Shown: positions 27,495 to 36,875, counted from the first letter of the stretch. The stretch is 64,000 nt of DNA from Methylaequor sp045563055 (GCA_045563055.1 JBJKUR010000006.1:113563-177562), one strand, 5' to 3'. The notes: a model not told the origin generated them from the sequence alone. Numbers and translations are program-made.

Positions 27495-28317
27495 TTAAAA
27501 TTTTCAATGCACCTTGAATGTCATCGTTTTTTGGTTCTATACCAAACCATTTTGTGAAGGCTTCTGCAGCTTGCCTTACTAACATAAAACTTCCATTCGT
27601 AGTTCTTAAATTACGCTCCTCTGCTTTTTTCATTAGAACAGTTTTAGGCGGATTATATATTATATCGTAAACAAGTGCGCCAAGTGGCAAGTCATTTAAG
27701 TTTAAGTTAATTGTGTCATTTTCATTCATACCAACTGTTGTTGTATTTATTAAAAGATTATGTATGCTTTCCGGGTTTTCTCCCCAGTGATGGGCGCTAA
27801 AATTTATATTTGGATGAAATTTTTGGAAATGTCTAACAAGATTTTTGGCAGTTGTTAATGTCCTATTAGATATCCAAATAGCAGAAGGATTAAGATTTGT
27901 AAGTTCTGATATAATGCCATAGGATGCGCCACCTGCACCTAAGCAAAAGATGTTGAAATTTGGATTTAAAGTGAATTTTAAATCCTCCGTAATAGACTTT
28001 AATAAACCTTTTCCATCTGTATTCGTTCCAACCAATTTATTCTCTCTCCTAAAAATTGTGTTGACCGCGACACTTTTTTGTGCAGACGATTCTAATTCGT
28101 CAAGATAAGGGATAACAGTTTTCTTGAACGGTATGGTTATATTTAGACCTTTTATTTCACCGTTTCTAATTTTTTCTAATAGATTTGGGATTTGTTCTTC
28201 TTTTACTTGTAACTTGTCATAAATAGCATCTAGAGAATATTTTTTTATCCAGTAGTTATGAATCGCCGGTGATTTTGATTGACTTATCGGGTCTCCTATT
28301 ACGAATAGTTTATCCAT
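27481..28317 (-). CDS. aroE: Shikimate dehydrogenase
   Basis: 278-residue NADPH enzyme of the shikimate pathway. The N-terminal VIGDPISQSKSPAIHNYW binds shikimate. GLNITIPFKKTVIPYLDE carries the catalytic Lys (NxTxPxK), VNTIFRRENKLVGTNTDG follows, and the nucleotide-binding region reads CLGAGGASYGII. It overlaps maf by 8 bases and coaE by 14. Confidence 0.96.
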   Translation of the reverse strand: MDKLFVIGDPISQSKSPAIHNYWIKKYSLDAIYDKLQVKEEQIPNLLEKIRNGEIKGLNITIPFKKTVIPYLDELESSAQKSVAVNTIFRRENKLVGTNTDGKGLLKSITEDLKFTLNPNFNIFCLGAGGASYGIISELTNLNPSAIWISNRTLTTAKNLVRHFQKFHPNINFSAHHWGENPESIHNLLINTTTVGMNENDTINLNLNDLPLGALVYDIIYNPPKTVLMKKAEERNLRTTNGSFMLVRQAAEAFTKWFGIEPKNDDIQGALKILNDNA

Positions 28318-28912
28318 ATACTTTTAACTTTTTTAACAAATCCTTTATTGGAAACCCTTTTATTGTCTCTTTGTTCCCGCGTATAATTTTAATAAAGTTA
28401 TATTTCTGATTTTCTTCTATTCTATACGACCCAACTGTTGTAAGAACCGTTTTTTTGTTGTTTTTCACGTAATCGTTAATTGTCTTGTCTGAAATGTTGT
28501 TAAAATATAACATTGCACTGGTCGTTTTTGAATAGAAAACTTTCCCGTTTAAATTAACATAAATTGAGCTAAATAAAGTATGTTTCTTGTTTCGCATAAA
28601 AAATAAATTCTGCTTTGCTTTTTCTAATGTGTGTGGCTTGCTTAATATTTTATTATCGCAGAAAAGAATTTGATCAGAACCTATTATTAAATGATCAGGA
28701 TAATCATTTTGAATAGAGAGTGCTTTGTTCTTTGCTAGTTCAAAAACGCTTTTCTTAGGTTTACTTTCTGTTTTAAATTTACTTTCGTCGATCTTGTGTG
28801 GTTGGATACTAAATTCACTAATATATTCTTTGAGCATTTTTATTCTAGTATTACTAGAAGTTGCTAATACAATTTTTTCTTTATAATTTGTTAATAACTT
28901 TGCCTTTTTCAT
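28310..28912 (-). CDS. maf: Maf-family nucleoside triphosphate pyrophosphatase
   Basis: 200 residues. The VLATSSNTRIKMLKEY motif at the N-terminus, KTESKPKKSVFELAKNKALSI, the IIGSDQILFCDNKILSKP segment and the C-terminal GSYRIEENQ and IRGNKETIKGFPI fit the Maf fold, which hydrolyses modified or canonical NTPs and can restrain septum formation. Subtype specificity cannot be read. It is transcribed away from the putative origin. Confidence 0.9.
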   Translation of the reverse strand: MKKAKLLTNYKEKIVLATSSNTRIKMLKEYISEFSIQPHKIDESKFKTESKPKKSVFELAKNKALSIQNDYPDHLIIGSDQILFCDNKILSKPHTLEKAKQNLFFMRNKKHTLFSSIYVNLNGKVFYSKTTSAMLYFNNISDKTINDYVKNNKKTVLTTVGSYRIEENQKYNFIKIIRGNKETIKGFPIKDLLKKLKVYG

Positions 28913-29186
28913 ATTTAACGGTTCTTTTTAGTTTATCGTATATTTTATCAACATGTTTGTAATGTTTATAACTTTTCTAACAATTTAATTCACGCTATTC
29001 AGTCCTCATTTTTTTAATGTAAACTCTGGCTGAAGACTTGTTCTTCTAAACTTATAAACAATTTACACACATACTTATTGTAGATTATTTTGTTAGCCTT
29101 TTGTTAATAAACTTTATCACCGTAATTCTATGTACAACAACAACAACAACCTATATATATATCAATAATTGAAGTAGGAAAGAAAT
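28913..29186. other. Candidate chromosomal replication origin (oriC)
   Basis: 274-base AT-rich gap between divergent maf and hemE. It holds four sites of the form TTATNAACA: 28945-28953 (TTATCAACA, plus), 28963-28971 (TTATAAACA on minus), 29052-29060 (TTATAAACA, plus) and 29102-29110 (TTATTAACA on minus). TTACACACA at 29063-29071 is one mismatch from TTATNCACA. Near the hemE side are five ACA/CAA units and a TATATATATATAT-like stretch. In Caulobacter and Rickettsia the origin lies beside hemE. The call rests on this synteny plus the DnaA-box-like sites; strand asymmetry was not computed. Confidence 0.6.
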
Positions 29187-30191
29187 GTGAATAAAAGACC
29201 CATTTGGTTTATGAGACAGGCTGGACGATATCTTCCAGAATATAGAAGTATACGCGAAGAGCATGATAATTTTCTAGACCTTTGCTTTAAACCAGACGTC
29301 GCATCTGAAATTTCATTACAACCTATACGAAGATTCAATTTTGACTTCATAATTTTATTTGCAGACATACTTGTTATCCCTCACGCGTTAGGACAGAAAG
29401 TAGCTTTTCTGAAAAACCATGGTCCAATTTTAGAACCAATTAAATCAATAAAAAACCTAAATTATCAGAACTTAAAAAAGTGCTTAGATAGGATATCCAA
29501 CATTTTTCAAACACTAAGTATTTTGAACGGAAAGAAAAAGGATAAAAAACTTATTGGATTTTGCGGAGGACCATTTACAGTTCTCAATTACATGGTAGAA
29601 GGAGGAACGTCAAGGACACATCAACACATAAAAGCGTTTGTTAAAGAAAGAAGAAAAGAAGCTTTAGAGTTAATTCATGTTCTTACGGATATTTCAATTG
29701 AGTATCTTAAACAACAAATAGATGCAGGAGCAGATTTTGTCCAAATTTTTGAGTCTTGGGCAGGACTGTTAAAAGGCAAAGAGTATCAAGATTTCATTAT
29801 AAACCCAAACCAAATAATTTCTAACGAATTGAAGAGATATAAAAAAAGCACAAAAATCATCCATTTCCCAAGAGGTTCCGGGTATAACTATATAGAATTT
29901 ATAAAAGAAATAGTATGTGATGTTATTTCGATTGATTTAACAACACCAGATAAAATTAAAGAGTTAGCATTAGAGAAAAACATAATAATTCAAGGAGATT
30001 TAGACCCTAAATATTTAGTTGCTGGAGGAGATCAATTGGAAAAGGAAATAAAAAAAACGTTAGACAAATTTAAAGATAATTCGCATATCTTTAACTTATC
30101 ACACGGCATTCTACCAAATACACCTATTGAAAATGTGGAGAAGACGATTAAAATAATTAATAGTTATGATTTTACCAGAAGAACATCCTGA
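29187..30191 (+). CDS. hemE: Uroporphyrinogen decarboxylase
   Basis: 334 residues; converts uroporphyrinogen III to coproporphyrinogen III. The signature RPIWFMRQAGRYLPEYR sits right at the N-terminus, FCGGPFTVLNYMVEGG is central, and IIQGDLDP with the C-terminal NLSHGILPNTP completes the set. The start is GTG with AGGAAAGA just upstream; the overlapping ATG two bases earlier is followed at once by a stop. First gene of a hemE-hemH-hemJ set next to the putative origin. Confidence 0.97.
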   Translation: MNKRPIWFMRQAGRYLPEYRSIREEHDNFLDLCFKPDVASEISLQPIRRFNFDFIILFADILVIPHALGQKVAFLKNHGPILEPIKSIKNLNYQNLKKCLDRISNIFQTLSILNGKKKDKKLIGFCGGPFTVLNYMVEGGTSRTHQHIKAFVKERRKEALELIHVLTDISIEYLKQQIDAGADFVQIFESWAGLLKGKEYQDFIINPNQIISNELKRYKKSTKIIHFPRGSGYNYIEFIKEIVCDVISIDLTTPDKIKELALEKNIIIQGDLDPKYLVAGGDQLEKEIKKTLDKFKDNSHIFNLSHGILPNTPIENVEKTIKIINSYDFTRRTS

Positions 30192-31173
30192 AATCCCAAG
30201 TAATAAAACCGGAGTGCTGTTAGTCAACCTAGGAACTCCAGACACTACTAACTGGTGGGATATAAGAAAATATTTAAAAGAATTCCTATCAGATAAAAGA
30301 GTTATAGAGGTAAATCCTATTCTATGGAAGATAATCTTGAATTGTATTATATTGACGTTTAGACCATCGAAAACAGCAAAAGCATACAAAAAAATTTGGC
30401 TTGAAAAACAAAATATGTCTCCCCTTAGATATTATACAATAGAGCAGGCAAAAAAGTTGCACGAACGTCTAGGAAATCAAGAGACCGTAATTGATTACGC
30501 GATGAGATACGGAAACCCAGGAATAAGTAGTCAAATGAAAGAAATGAAGGGTAAAGGGTGCCAGAAAATTATAGTCTTACCACTATACCCTCAATATGCA
30601 GCAGCCACAACCGCAACAGTGTGCGACGAAGTATATAGAACATTAATAAAAATGAGATGGCAACCAAGTGTACAAATCATCCCTCACTATGAGTCAGAGC
30701 CTCTATATATTAAAGGCCTCAAAAATAGTATTTTAAAAAAACTAAAGGAAATAAGATGGACACCAGACGTGATAGTAGCATCATATCATGGAATACCAAA
30801 AAAATATTTTGATAAAGGGGACCCCTATCATTGTTATTGCCATAAAACAACTAGATTATTGATAGAAAGTCTAAAAGCCAAAACACCGATAATAACAACT
30901 TTCCAATCCCGCTTTGGACCGGAAGAATGGTTACAACCTTACACAGATGAAACATTAGAAAAACTTCCAAAAACAGGAAAGAAAAAGATATTAGTGATAT
31001 GCCCCGGTTTTGCTTCTGATTGTGTGGAAACGCTAGAAGAAATAGCTATAGAGGGAAAAGAAAGTTTTGTAAAAAATGGAGGTGAGGAGTTTGAGATGAT
31101 ACAATGTTTAAATCAAAGTAAGGAGCACATAGATCTATTAGAACATCTTACCAAAATATACCTAACAAATTGA
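30166..31173 (+). CDS. hemH: Ferrochelatase
   Basis: 335 residues; inserts ferrous iron into protoporphyrin IX. Motifs: GVLLVNLGTPD at the N-terminus, VIDYAMRYGNPG, the active-site His in VASYHGIPKKYF, FQSRFGPEEWLQPYT, and the acidic CPGFASDCVETLEEI. The first 26 bases overlap hemE, indicating coupled expression. Confidence 0.97.
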   Translation: MILPEEHPEIPSNKTGVLLVNLGTPDTTNWWDIRKYLKEFLSDKRVIEVNPILWKIILNCIILTFRPSKTAKAYKKIWLEKQNMSPLRYYTIEQAKKLHERLGNQETVIDYAMRYGNPGISSQMKEMKGKGCQKIIVLPLYPQYAAATTATVCDEVYRTLIKMRWQPSVQIIPHYESEPLYIKGLKNSILKKLKEIRWTPDVIVASYHGIPKKYFDKGDPYHCYCHKTTRLLIESLKAKTPIITTFQSRFGPEEWLQPYTDETLEKLPKTGKKKILVICPGFASDCVETLEEIAIEGKESFVKNGGEEFEMIQCLNQSKEHIDLLEHLTKIYLTN

Positions 31174-31185
31174 AATCAATAAACT

Positions 31186-31623
31186 ATGGAATCTAACACT
31201 TACAATATTTTAAAGTATCTTCATATAGTCTTCTTTACAACATGGATGGCAGGATTATTTTACTTGCCAAGATTATTTGTTTATCACTCTAAAGCAAAGG
31301 ACAGTTCAACCGAATACACTACATTTCTTATCATGGAAAAGAAATTGTTACGTTATATTATGAATCCATCAATGATCTTGACGTGGATATTAGGAACCTC
31401 ATTAGTAGTTAATATTCAGGCGTACGATCAAATATGGTTAAATATAAAATTTGTATTAATTGTTATTATGTCGGTCTTTCACATGTATTGTGCAAAAGTT
31501 AGAAAAGGGTTTGAAAATCGAATAAATAAAAATTCAGAAAATTTTTACAGAGCAATAAATGAAATTCCAACAGTTTTATTTTTGATCATTGTATATTTAG
31601 TAGTTTTTAAACCAATGGTTTGA
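31186..31623 (+). CDS. hemJ: Protoporphyrinogen oxidase HemJ
   Basis: 145-residue membrane protein with four helices. YLHIVFFTTWMAGLFYLPRLFVYH at the N-terminus holds the conserved His and Arg, and MEKKLLRYIMNPSMILTWILG is typical of HemJ, the oxygen-independent enzyme used by most alphaproteobacteria to oxidise protoporphyrinogen IX. It follows hemH by 12 bases, so the last two chemical steps of haem synthesis are encoded side by side. Confidence 0.92.
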   Translation: MESNTYNILKYLHIVFFTTWMAGLFYLPRLFVYHSKAKDSSTEYTTFLIMEKKLLRYIMNPSMILTWILGTSLVVNIQAYDQIWLNIKFVLIVIMSVFHMYCAKVRKGFENRINKNSENFYRAINEIPTVLFLIIVYLVVFKPMV

Positions 31624-31674
31624 CAATTTTAATTGAATAAACTATAAGTATACTTCCTCAATTTTTCCCTAATT

Positions 31675-32931
31675 ATGCATTTAAAAGACCTTAAATCAAA
31701 AAATCCCTCGGATTTACTAAAAATTGCAGAAGAGCTAAAGGTAGAAAACGCAGGAACATTGCGAAAGCAAGACATGATTTTTTCTATCCTTAAACAAATG
31801 GCTTTCAACAAGGATGCTATATTTGGTGAAGGAGTTCTTGAAATTCTGCAAGATGGATTCGGATTCCTTCGTTCGCCCGATGCAAACTACCTGCCGGGTC
31901 CAGATGACATTTATGTTTCCCCATCACAAATAAAACAAAATAGTTTGAGAACTGGAGATACTGTTGAAGGTGAAATGAGGGCCCCAAGAGAGTCAGAGCG
32001 ATATTTTGCGATTACAAAAATTGATAAAATAAACTTTGAAGAAATTTTAAAGACAAAGCAAAGAATAAACTTTGACAACCTAACCCCTCTGTATCCTGAA
32101 AATAAATTAAAAATGGAAATTGACGATCCATCTACCAAAGACACCACAAACAGGGTAATGGATCTTATAACACCCCTAGGAAAAGGTCAAAGAGCTCTAA
32201 TTGTCGCCCCACCTAGAACTGGTAAAACAGTTATGCTCCAAAACATAGCTCATTCAATTACAACAAATCACCCAGAAGTTTATTTAATTGTTCTGCTTAT
32301 CGATGAAAGGCCAGAAGAGGTAACAGATATGATAAGGTCAGTAAAGGGAGAAGTAGTTTCTTCAACTTTTGACGAACCTGCTGTACGCCATGTTGCAGTC
32401 TCTGAGATGGTTATTGCAAAGGCAAAAAGACTAGTAGAGCATAAAAGGGATGTTGTTATTTTACTAGACTCAATTACAAGATTGGCAAGAGCCTACAACA
32501 CTCAAGTTCCAAGCTCTGGAAAAGTTCTTACTGGTGGAGTGGATGCAAATGCTCTTCAAAGACCAAAAAGGTTTTTCGGTGCAGCAAGAAATATTGAGGA
32601 GGGTGGATCTTTAACAATAATTGGAACAGCTCTAGTTGATACTGGCTCTAGAATGGACGAGGTCATCTTTGAGGAATTTAAAGGAACGGGAAACTCTGAA
32701 ATAATATTGGATAGGAAACTCTCTGACAAGAGAGTCTTTCCTTCAATTGATGTTACTAAGTCTGGAACAAGAAAAGAGGAACTGCTGGTAACTAAAGAGG
32801 ATTTATCAAAAATGTGGATTCTTAGGAAAATTCTCATGCCAATGGGCGCTACAGATTCCATGGAGTTCTTATTAGAAAAAATTAAAAACTCAAAGAATAA
32901 CGGTGATTTCTTTGAATCTATGAATTCCTAA
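31675..32931 (+). CDS. rho: Transcription termination factor Rho
   Basis: 418-residue RNA helicase. The N-terminal helical domain begins MHLKDLKSKNPSDLLKIAEEL, the cold-shock-like RNA-binding domain has GFGFLRSPDANYLPGPDDIYVS, Walker A is APPRTGKTVML, and ILLDSITRLARAYN is Walker B. Rho next to the hem genes is the usual alphaproteobacterial arrangement. Its stop overlaps the xthA start by one base. Confidence 0.97.
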   Translation: MHLKDLKSKNPSDLLKIAEELKVENAGTLRKQDMIFSILKQMAFNKDAIFGEGVLEILQDGFGFLRSPDANYLPGPDDIYVSPSQIKQNSLRTGDTVEGEMRAPRESERYFAITKIDKINFEEILKTKQRINFDNLTPLYPENKLKMEIDDPSTKDTTNRVMDLITPLGKGQRALIVAPPRTGKTVMLQNIAHSITTNHPEVYLIVLLIDERPEEVTDMIRSVKGEVVSSTFDEPAVRHVAVSEMVIAKAKRLVEHKRDVVILLDSITRLARAYNTQVPSSGKVLTGGVDANALQRPKRFFGAARNIEEGGSLTIIGTALVDTGSRMDEVIFEEFKGTGNSEIILDRKLSDKRVFPSIDVTKSGTRKEELLVTKEDLSKMWILRKILMPMGATDSMEFLLEKIKNSKNNGDFFESMNS

Positions 32932-33713
32932 TGAAGATAATCTCATGGAATGTAAATTCCATAAGGGTAAGATTAAATCTCATCATTGATATTTTGGAGA
33001 CTGAGAAACCAGACATTATTTGCCTACAAGAAACAAAAGTAAATGACAGTCAATTTCCAGAGGCAATTTTTAATGAAAGAAATTATTTTTCCTATTTTAA
33101 AGGAATCTCTTCATATAATGGTGTCGCGATATTATCCAAAAATGAAGCTCAGAGATATAATGTAATAGATATCTGCCAAAAAGATGATGCTAGATATCTT
33201 GAGTTATATTTAGATGATTTGCAAATAATTTCTGTGTATGTTCCTGCCGGCGGAGAGGAACCTAACCCATCTACAAATCAAAAATTTAATCACAAATTAA
33301 ACTTTCTCTCCGAATTAGATAAAATTTTAAAAAAAAAAAAAAAAGAAAAAGTAATTTTGTGTGGGGATTTAAATGTCGCACCCTATGAAGATGATGTTTG
33401 GTCACATAAAAGTCTAAGAAATGTTGTTAGCCACACAGAAGTTGAAAGGACAAGATTAAACGAAATATTAAATAATTGCAATTTTATAGACTCGTTAAGA
33501 CACTTTATTAATCCACCTGATAATGTCTTTACTTGGTGGAGTTATAGATCACCAAATTTTGAAAAAAATAATAGAGGTAGAAGATTAGATCATATTTGGG
33601 CATCATCTTCGTTGATAGGTAACTTGAAAAATGCAAAGATAATTCAAGAGTATAGAAAAAAAGTCAGGCCTTCCGATCATGCGCCCGTGTGTTTGGAGTT
33701 AAATTTAGATTAG
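32931..33713 (+). CDS. xthA: Exodeoxyribonuclease III
   Basis: 260-residue AP endonuclease/3'-repair enzyme of the EEP fold. Catalytic segments are SWNVNSIRVRL, ICLQETKV, VYVPAGGEEPN, CGDLNVAPYEDDVW and the C-terminal RRLDHIWAS and SDHAPVCLEL. A short run of lysines (KILKKKKKEKVIL) comes from a poly-A tract around 33330-33345. It overlaps the convergent HIT gene by 4 bases. Confidence 0.95.
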   Translation: MKIISWNVNSIRVRLNLIIDILETEKPDIICLQETKVNDSQFPEAIFNERNYFSYFKGISSYNGVAILSKNEAQRYNVIDICQKDDARYLELYLDDLQIISVYVPAGGEEPNPSTNQKFNHKLNFLSELDKILKKKKKEKVILCGDLNVAPYEDDVWSHKSLRNVVSHTEVERTRLNEILNNCNFIDSLRHFINPPDNVFTWWSYRSPNFEKNNRGRRLDHIWASSSLIGNLKNAKIIQEYRKKVRPSDHAPVCLELNLD

Positions 33714-34075
33714 GGTAAAATTTTTCCAAATTGTCCTCCACTTAAGAGGTGAACATGAAAATGTGGAACTTCCTGACCGCCTGCTGTTCCTATGTTTGTA
33801 ACTAGTCTGTAGCCATTTTCAATTTTAAGTTTCCTAGTGATTTTTGGAATGCATCTGATCATTGTGCATATTGTTTTATCATTAGCTTCCTTGCTAAAAT
33901 CGTCAAAGCTACAGTATTGTTCCTTGGGAATAATAAGAATGTGAACAGGAGCTTGAGGGTTTATATCGTTAAATGCAAAAACATACTTATCTTCATAAAC
34001 CACTTCAGAAGGTATTTCTTTTTTCAAAATTTTGGCGAAAATATTTTCAGAATTATAATTTTTAATATCAATCAT
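33710..34075 (-). CDS. HIT-family (HinT-like) nucleotide-binding protein
   Basis: 121 residues with the histidine-triad motif HFHVHLLSGGQFG at the C-terminus and IFAKILKKEIPSEVVYEDKYVFAF at the N-terminus. HinT proteins hydrolyse nucleoside phosphoramidates. It overlaps hisE by 8 bases and completes the hisB-to-HIT minus-strand operon, a linkage seen in many alphaproteobacteria. Confidence 0.93.
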   Translation of the reverse strand: MIDIKNYNSENIFAKILKKEIPSEVVYEDKYVFAFNDINPQAPVHILIIPKEQYCSFDDFSKEANDKTICTMIRCIPKITRKLKIENGYRLVTNIGTAGGQEVPHFHVHLLSGGQFGKILP

Positions 34076-34358
34076 TCTTCATTCTTTTTTTTAAAACTGA
34101 AATAACGGCATTTAATTCTATACCTTTAAATTCTAAAAGGACGAGCAAATGAAATAATAAATCTGCAGATTCTTCAATGACTTCATTTTTATCATTGGTC
34201 AAGAAAGCTGAGATGGTTTCCACGGCTTCCTCGCCGAGTTTGTTTGCAATTTTTACTTCTCCCTTCTTGTATAATTTTGAAACATAGGAATCATCAGGTA
34301 ACCGTTTCATTCTATCTTTAATAATCAAAGTTAATTTTTCTAATGTTTTATCAGTCAT
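34068..34358 (-). CDS. hisE: Phosphoribosyl-ATP diphosphatase HisE
   Basis: 96-residue all-helical enzyme for the second step of histidine synthesis. KLGEEAVETISAF and EESADLLFHLLVLL carry the acidic metal-binding residues of the MazG-like fold. It is a stand-alone HisE, not fused to HisI. It begins 3 bases after hisF and overlaps the HIT gene by 8 bases. Confidence 0.95.
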   Translation of the reverse strand: MTDKTLEKLTLIIKDRMKRLPDDSYVSKLYKKGEVKIANKLGEEAVETISAFLTNDKNEVIEESADLLFHLLVLLEFKGIELNAVISVLKKRMKND

Positions 34359-34361
34359 CTC

Positions 34362-35144
34362 TCAACTATATAAGTTATCTAGTCTAACATTAACATTGTT
34401 AGATTTTAAATATTTTTTTACCTCAATAATAGAAATCTCTTTAAAATGAAAAACTGAAGCAGCCAGGACGGCAGAGGCTTTTCCAATCTTTATACCATTT
34501 AAAAAATCTTTTCGTGTCCCAACCCCTCCGGAGGCTACAACTGGTATGCTGACTGCCTTTGATATTTTAGAGGTTAGTTCTAAGTCAAAACCTTTCTTTG
34601 TTCCGTCTCTGTCCATTGAGGTGAGAAGTATTTCACCAGCACCCAGGCTTTCAGCTTTCTTTGCCCACTCTAATGCGTCAATGCCAGTATCAATTCGTCC
34701 CCCATTAATATAAACATTCCAACTTTTTGATTTCTTCTTTGCATCAATTGCAACCACAATACATTGGTTCCCAAACTTTAATGAACCCTCTTTTATTAAA
34801 TTCGGATTTTTTATGGCAGAACTATTAATTGAAACTTTATCAGCACCAGCATTTAAAAACTCTGTAACTCCTTCGATGTCCTTTATTCCACCACCAACGG
34901 TAAGAGGAACAAAACAGTTTTCAGATGTCTTTTTTATAACATCGATCATCGGCTTTCTTCTTTGATGAGTAGCAGTTATGTCCAGAAACGTAATTTCATC
35001 TGCACCCTGAGCACTATAAATTGTAGCTTGTTCAACAGGATCCCCCGCATCTTTTAAAGACACAAAATTAATACCTTTCACTACTCTTCCATTATCTACA
35101 TCTAAACAGGGTATGATTCTTACTTTTAACAAGTTACCCCTCAA
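34362..35144 (-). CDS. hisF: Imidazole glycerol phosphate synthase subunit HisF
   Basis: 260-residue TIM barrel, cyclase half of the HisH-HisF synthase. The first catalytic Asp is in IIPCLDVDNGRVVKG, the second in LTSMDRDGTKKGFD, and phosphate is bound by VGGGI and ASGGVG. It overlaps hisA by 11 bases. Length and motifs are standard. Confidence 0.97.
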   Translation of the reverse strand: MRGNLLKVRIIPCLDVDNGRVVKGINFVSLKDAGDPVEQATIYSAQGADEITFLDITATHQRRKPMIDVIKKTSENCFVPLTVGGGIKDIEGVTEFLNAGADKVSINSSAIKNPNLIKEGSLKFGNQCIVVAIDAKKKSKSWNVYINGGRIDTGIDALEWAKKAESLGAGEILLTSMDRDGTKKGFDLELTSKISKAVSIPVVASGGVGTRKDFLNGIKIGKASAVLAASVFHFKEISIIEVKKYLKSNNVNVRLDNLYS

Positions 35145-35859
35145 TCAACTTAATAGCATCAAAAACAGAAAATTTATTTTCATAAATTGCCCTTCCTGAT
35201 ATAACACCAGCTAGATTAGGTGCATCGATTTTTTTTATTTTTTTTAAATCATCCAAAGAAGAAACACCACCCGAAACAATAATCTCCAAGCTCGTTACTC
35301 TGAGTAATTTTTTTAACTGATCAAAACTCACTCCCTCCATTAATCCATCTTTTTCAATATCAGTAAATATAATAGTGCTTACACCGGAATCTTCATAGAC
35401 TTTAACCATGTCAAATAGGCTAACCGAAGAATTTTTGGCCCAGCCTTCAGTGGCGACAAATCCATTTCTAGTATCAAGCCCAACGGCAATTTTATTCGGG
35501 AAAATTTTGCAAGCATCTTTGACAAATGCAGGGTCTTCGAGTGCAACGGTTCCTAAAACAACCCGATCAATATTGTTGACTATTAAACTCTCGATTTTTT
35601 TTAAATTTCTAATTCCTCCGCCTACTTGCACATTGCATCGAACTTCTTTTTTTAATTTAAAGATTGTTTTTATATTCATAGAATCGCCCTGAAATGCTCC
35701 GTCAATATCTACAACATGTATCCATTTTGCTCCTTCAGACTCAAATTTAGTGGCTTGATCTATAGGATCATTTCCATAGATTTTCATATGATTAAGCTCT
35801 CCCTTTTTAAGCCTAATTAATTTCCCATTTTTAATGTCAATAGCCGGATAAAAAATCAT
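35134..35859 (-). CDS. hisA: ProFAR isomerase HisA
   Basis: 241-residue TIM-barrel isomerase. The catalytic Asp lies in YPAIDIKNGKLIRL. QVGGGIRN binds phosphate, and TDIEKDGLMEGV with VSGGVSSLDD forms the second half. It is the closest paralogue of HisF, which it overlaps. It follows hisH by 3 bases in the order hisB, DUF2628-like, hisH, hisA, hisF, hisE. Confidence 0.96.
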   Translation of the reverse strand: MIFYPAIDIKNGKLIRLKKGELNHMKIYGNDPIDQATKFESEGAKWIHVVDIDGAFQGDSMNIKTIFKLKKEVRCNVQVGGGIRNLKKIESLIVNNIDRVVLGTVALEDPAFVKDACKIFPNKIAVGLDTRNGFVATEGWAKNSSVSLFDMVKVYEDSGVSTIIFTDIEKDGLMEGVSFDQLKKLLRVTSLEIIVSGGVSSLDDLKKIKKIDAPNLAGVISGRAIYENKFSVFDAIKLIEG

Positions 35860-35862
35860 ATT

Positions 35863-36519
35863 TTATTTTTCCTGCTCTATAAACGTTTTCAAGAATGCGA
35901 GACCAAAATTATGACTCTTTTCAGGATGAAATTGCGTGCCTATGATATTGTTTTTTGATACCATAGCGGTAATCTCTTCACCATGAGATGTTGTCAAAAC
36001 TCTCTCTCTTTCATTTTTAATTTTAAAATTGTAACTATGAACAAAGTATGCACTTATTTTCTCATTCGTCTTTGTATCAATTTTTTTTAAAAGATTATCC
36101 GTAAACTCACTTTTCCTTTTGAACGTCAGGTCATTCCAACCCATGTGGGGTATTTTTAATTTTTTCTTTCCTACCTTAATTTTTTTTACTTCCCCTTGGA
36201 TCCAATTAAGACCAGCAAACTCTCCATTCTCATACCCTTTGGTGGCAAGCATTTGCATCCCAACACAAATTCCAAGAAATGGTTTTTTTTTCTCGATTAC
36301 CATTTCTTCTAAAGCTTTCATAAGACTTGTTTTTCTTAGTCCCTCCAAACAAGATTTAAAAGAACCAACACCTGGAAGAATCAAGTGTGTTGCCTTTTTA
36401 ATATCTGAGAGCAAGGATGATACAATTACCACTTCATTTTTTAATGATACATTTTTAAGAGCGTTGTAGACAGATTGAAGATTGCCAGAACCATAATTAA
36501 TTATAACAATTCTTTTCAT
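35863..36519 (-). CDS. hisH: Imidazole glycerol phosphate synthase subunit HisH
   Basis: 218-residue class I glutamine amidotransferase that feeds ammonia to HisF. The nucleophile Cys is in LGICVGMQML, and the His and Glu of the triad are in GTQFHPEKSHNFGLAFL. IINYGSGNLQSVYNALK and LILPGVGSFKSCL mark the N-terminal half. It overlaps the preceding DUF2628-like gene by 4 bases. Confidence 0.96.
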   Translation of the reverse strand: MKRIVIINYGSGNLQSVYNALKNVSLKNEVVIVSSLLSDIKKATHLILPGVGSFKSCLEGLRKTSLMKALEEMVIEKKKPFLGICVGMQMLATKGYENGEFAGLNWIQGEVKKIKVGKKKLKIPHMGWNDLTFKRKSEFTDNLLKKIDTKTNEKISAYFVHSYNFKIKNERERVLTTSHGEEITAMVSKNNIIGTQFHPEKSHNFGLAFLKTFIEQEK

Positions 36520-36875
36520 TTTAATTTATCTGACAAGAATTTTACCATTGCTTTTTCTTTAGATGATGCATTTAAATGGGTGACGGGATAGAATTTATTA
36601 TTTATTAACTTTTGTATATATAGATCTCTGCCGAAAACCCCCCAAAAAAAACTGGATGAAATTGATGAAATATACATAAGCACATAAACATCTGGATTTG
36701 TAAAAATCAAATTTATTGATACCAATATAACAATTCCAGCCAATGAATATAGCCATAAAGACTTAGAAATCCCCCAAATTGGTCCAAAAATAAATGCAAG
36801 AAGGCAAAACCCTGTTTCTGTTATTTCCAACTTATCTTCAGAATCAACATTTTTAAGTATACAGTAAGTTAGCAT
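36516..36875 (-). CDS. DUF2628-like membrane protein
   Basis: 119 residues from the ATG at 36875; an upstream in-frame ATG would overlap hisB by 32 bases and adds a basic stretch with no family match. Two or three membrane segments are visible (FIFGPIWGISKSLWLYSLAG, VYVLMYISSISSSFFWGVFG), and the C-terminus is charged. Position between hisB and hisH is where alphaproteobacteria keep a DUF2628 gene. Function unknown. Confidence 0.7.
   Translation of the reverse strand: MLTYCILKNVDSEDKLEITETGFCLLAFIFGPIWGISKSLWLYSLAGIVILVSINLIFTNPDVYVLMYISSISSSFFWGVFGRDLYIQKLINNKFYPVTHLNASSKEKAMVKFLSDKLK

Noticed and set aside
29135..29160. ACA/CAA short tandem run and TATATA stretch as a CRISPR or IS remnant
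   Set aside because: Only a few trinucleotide units and no spacers or inverted terminal repeats; better explained as part of the AT-rich origin-like gap.
33325..33350. Poly-A tract in xthA as another phase-variation site
   Set aside because: The frame is intact on both sides and encodes lysines in a variable loop; no sign of an alternative state.
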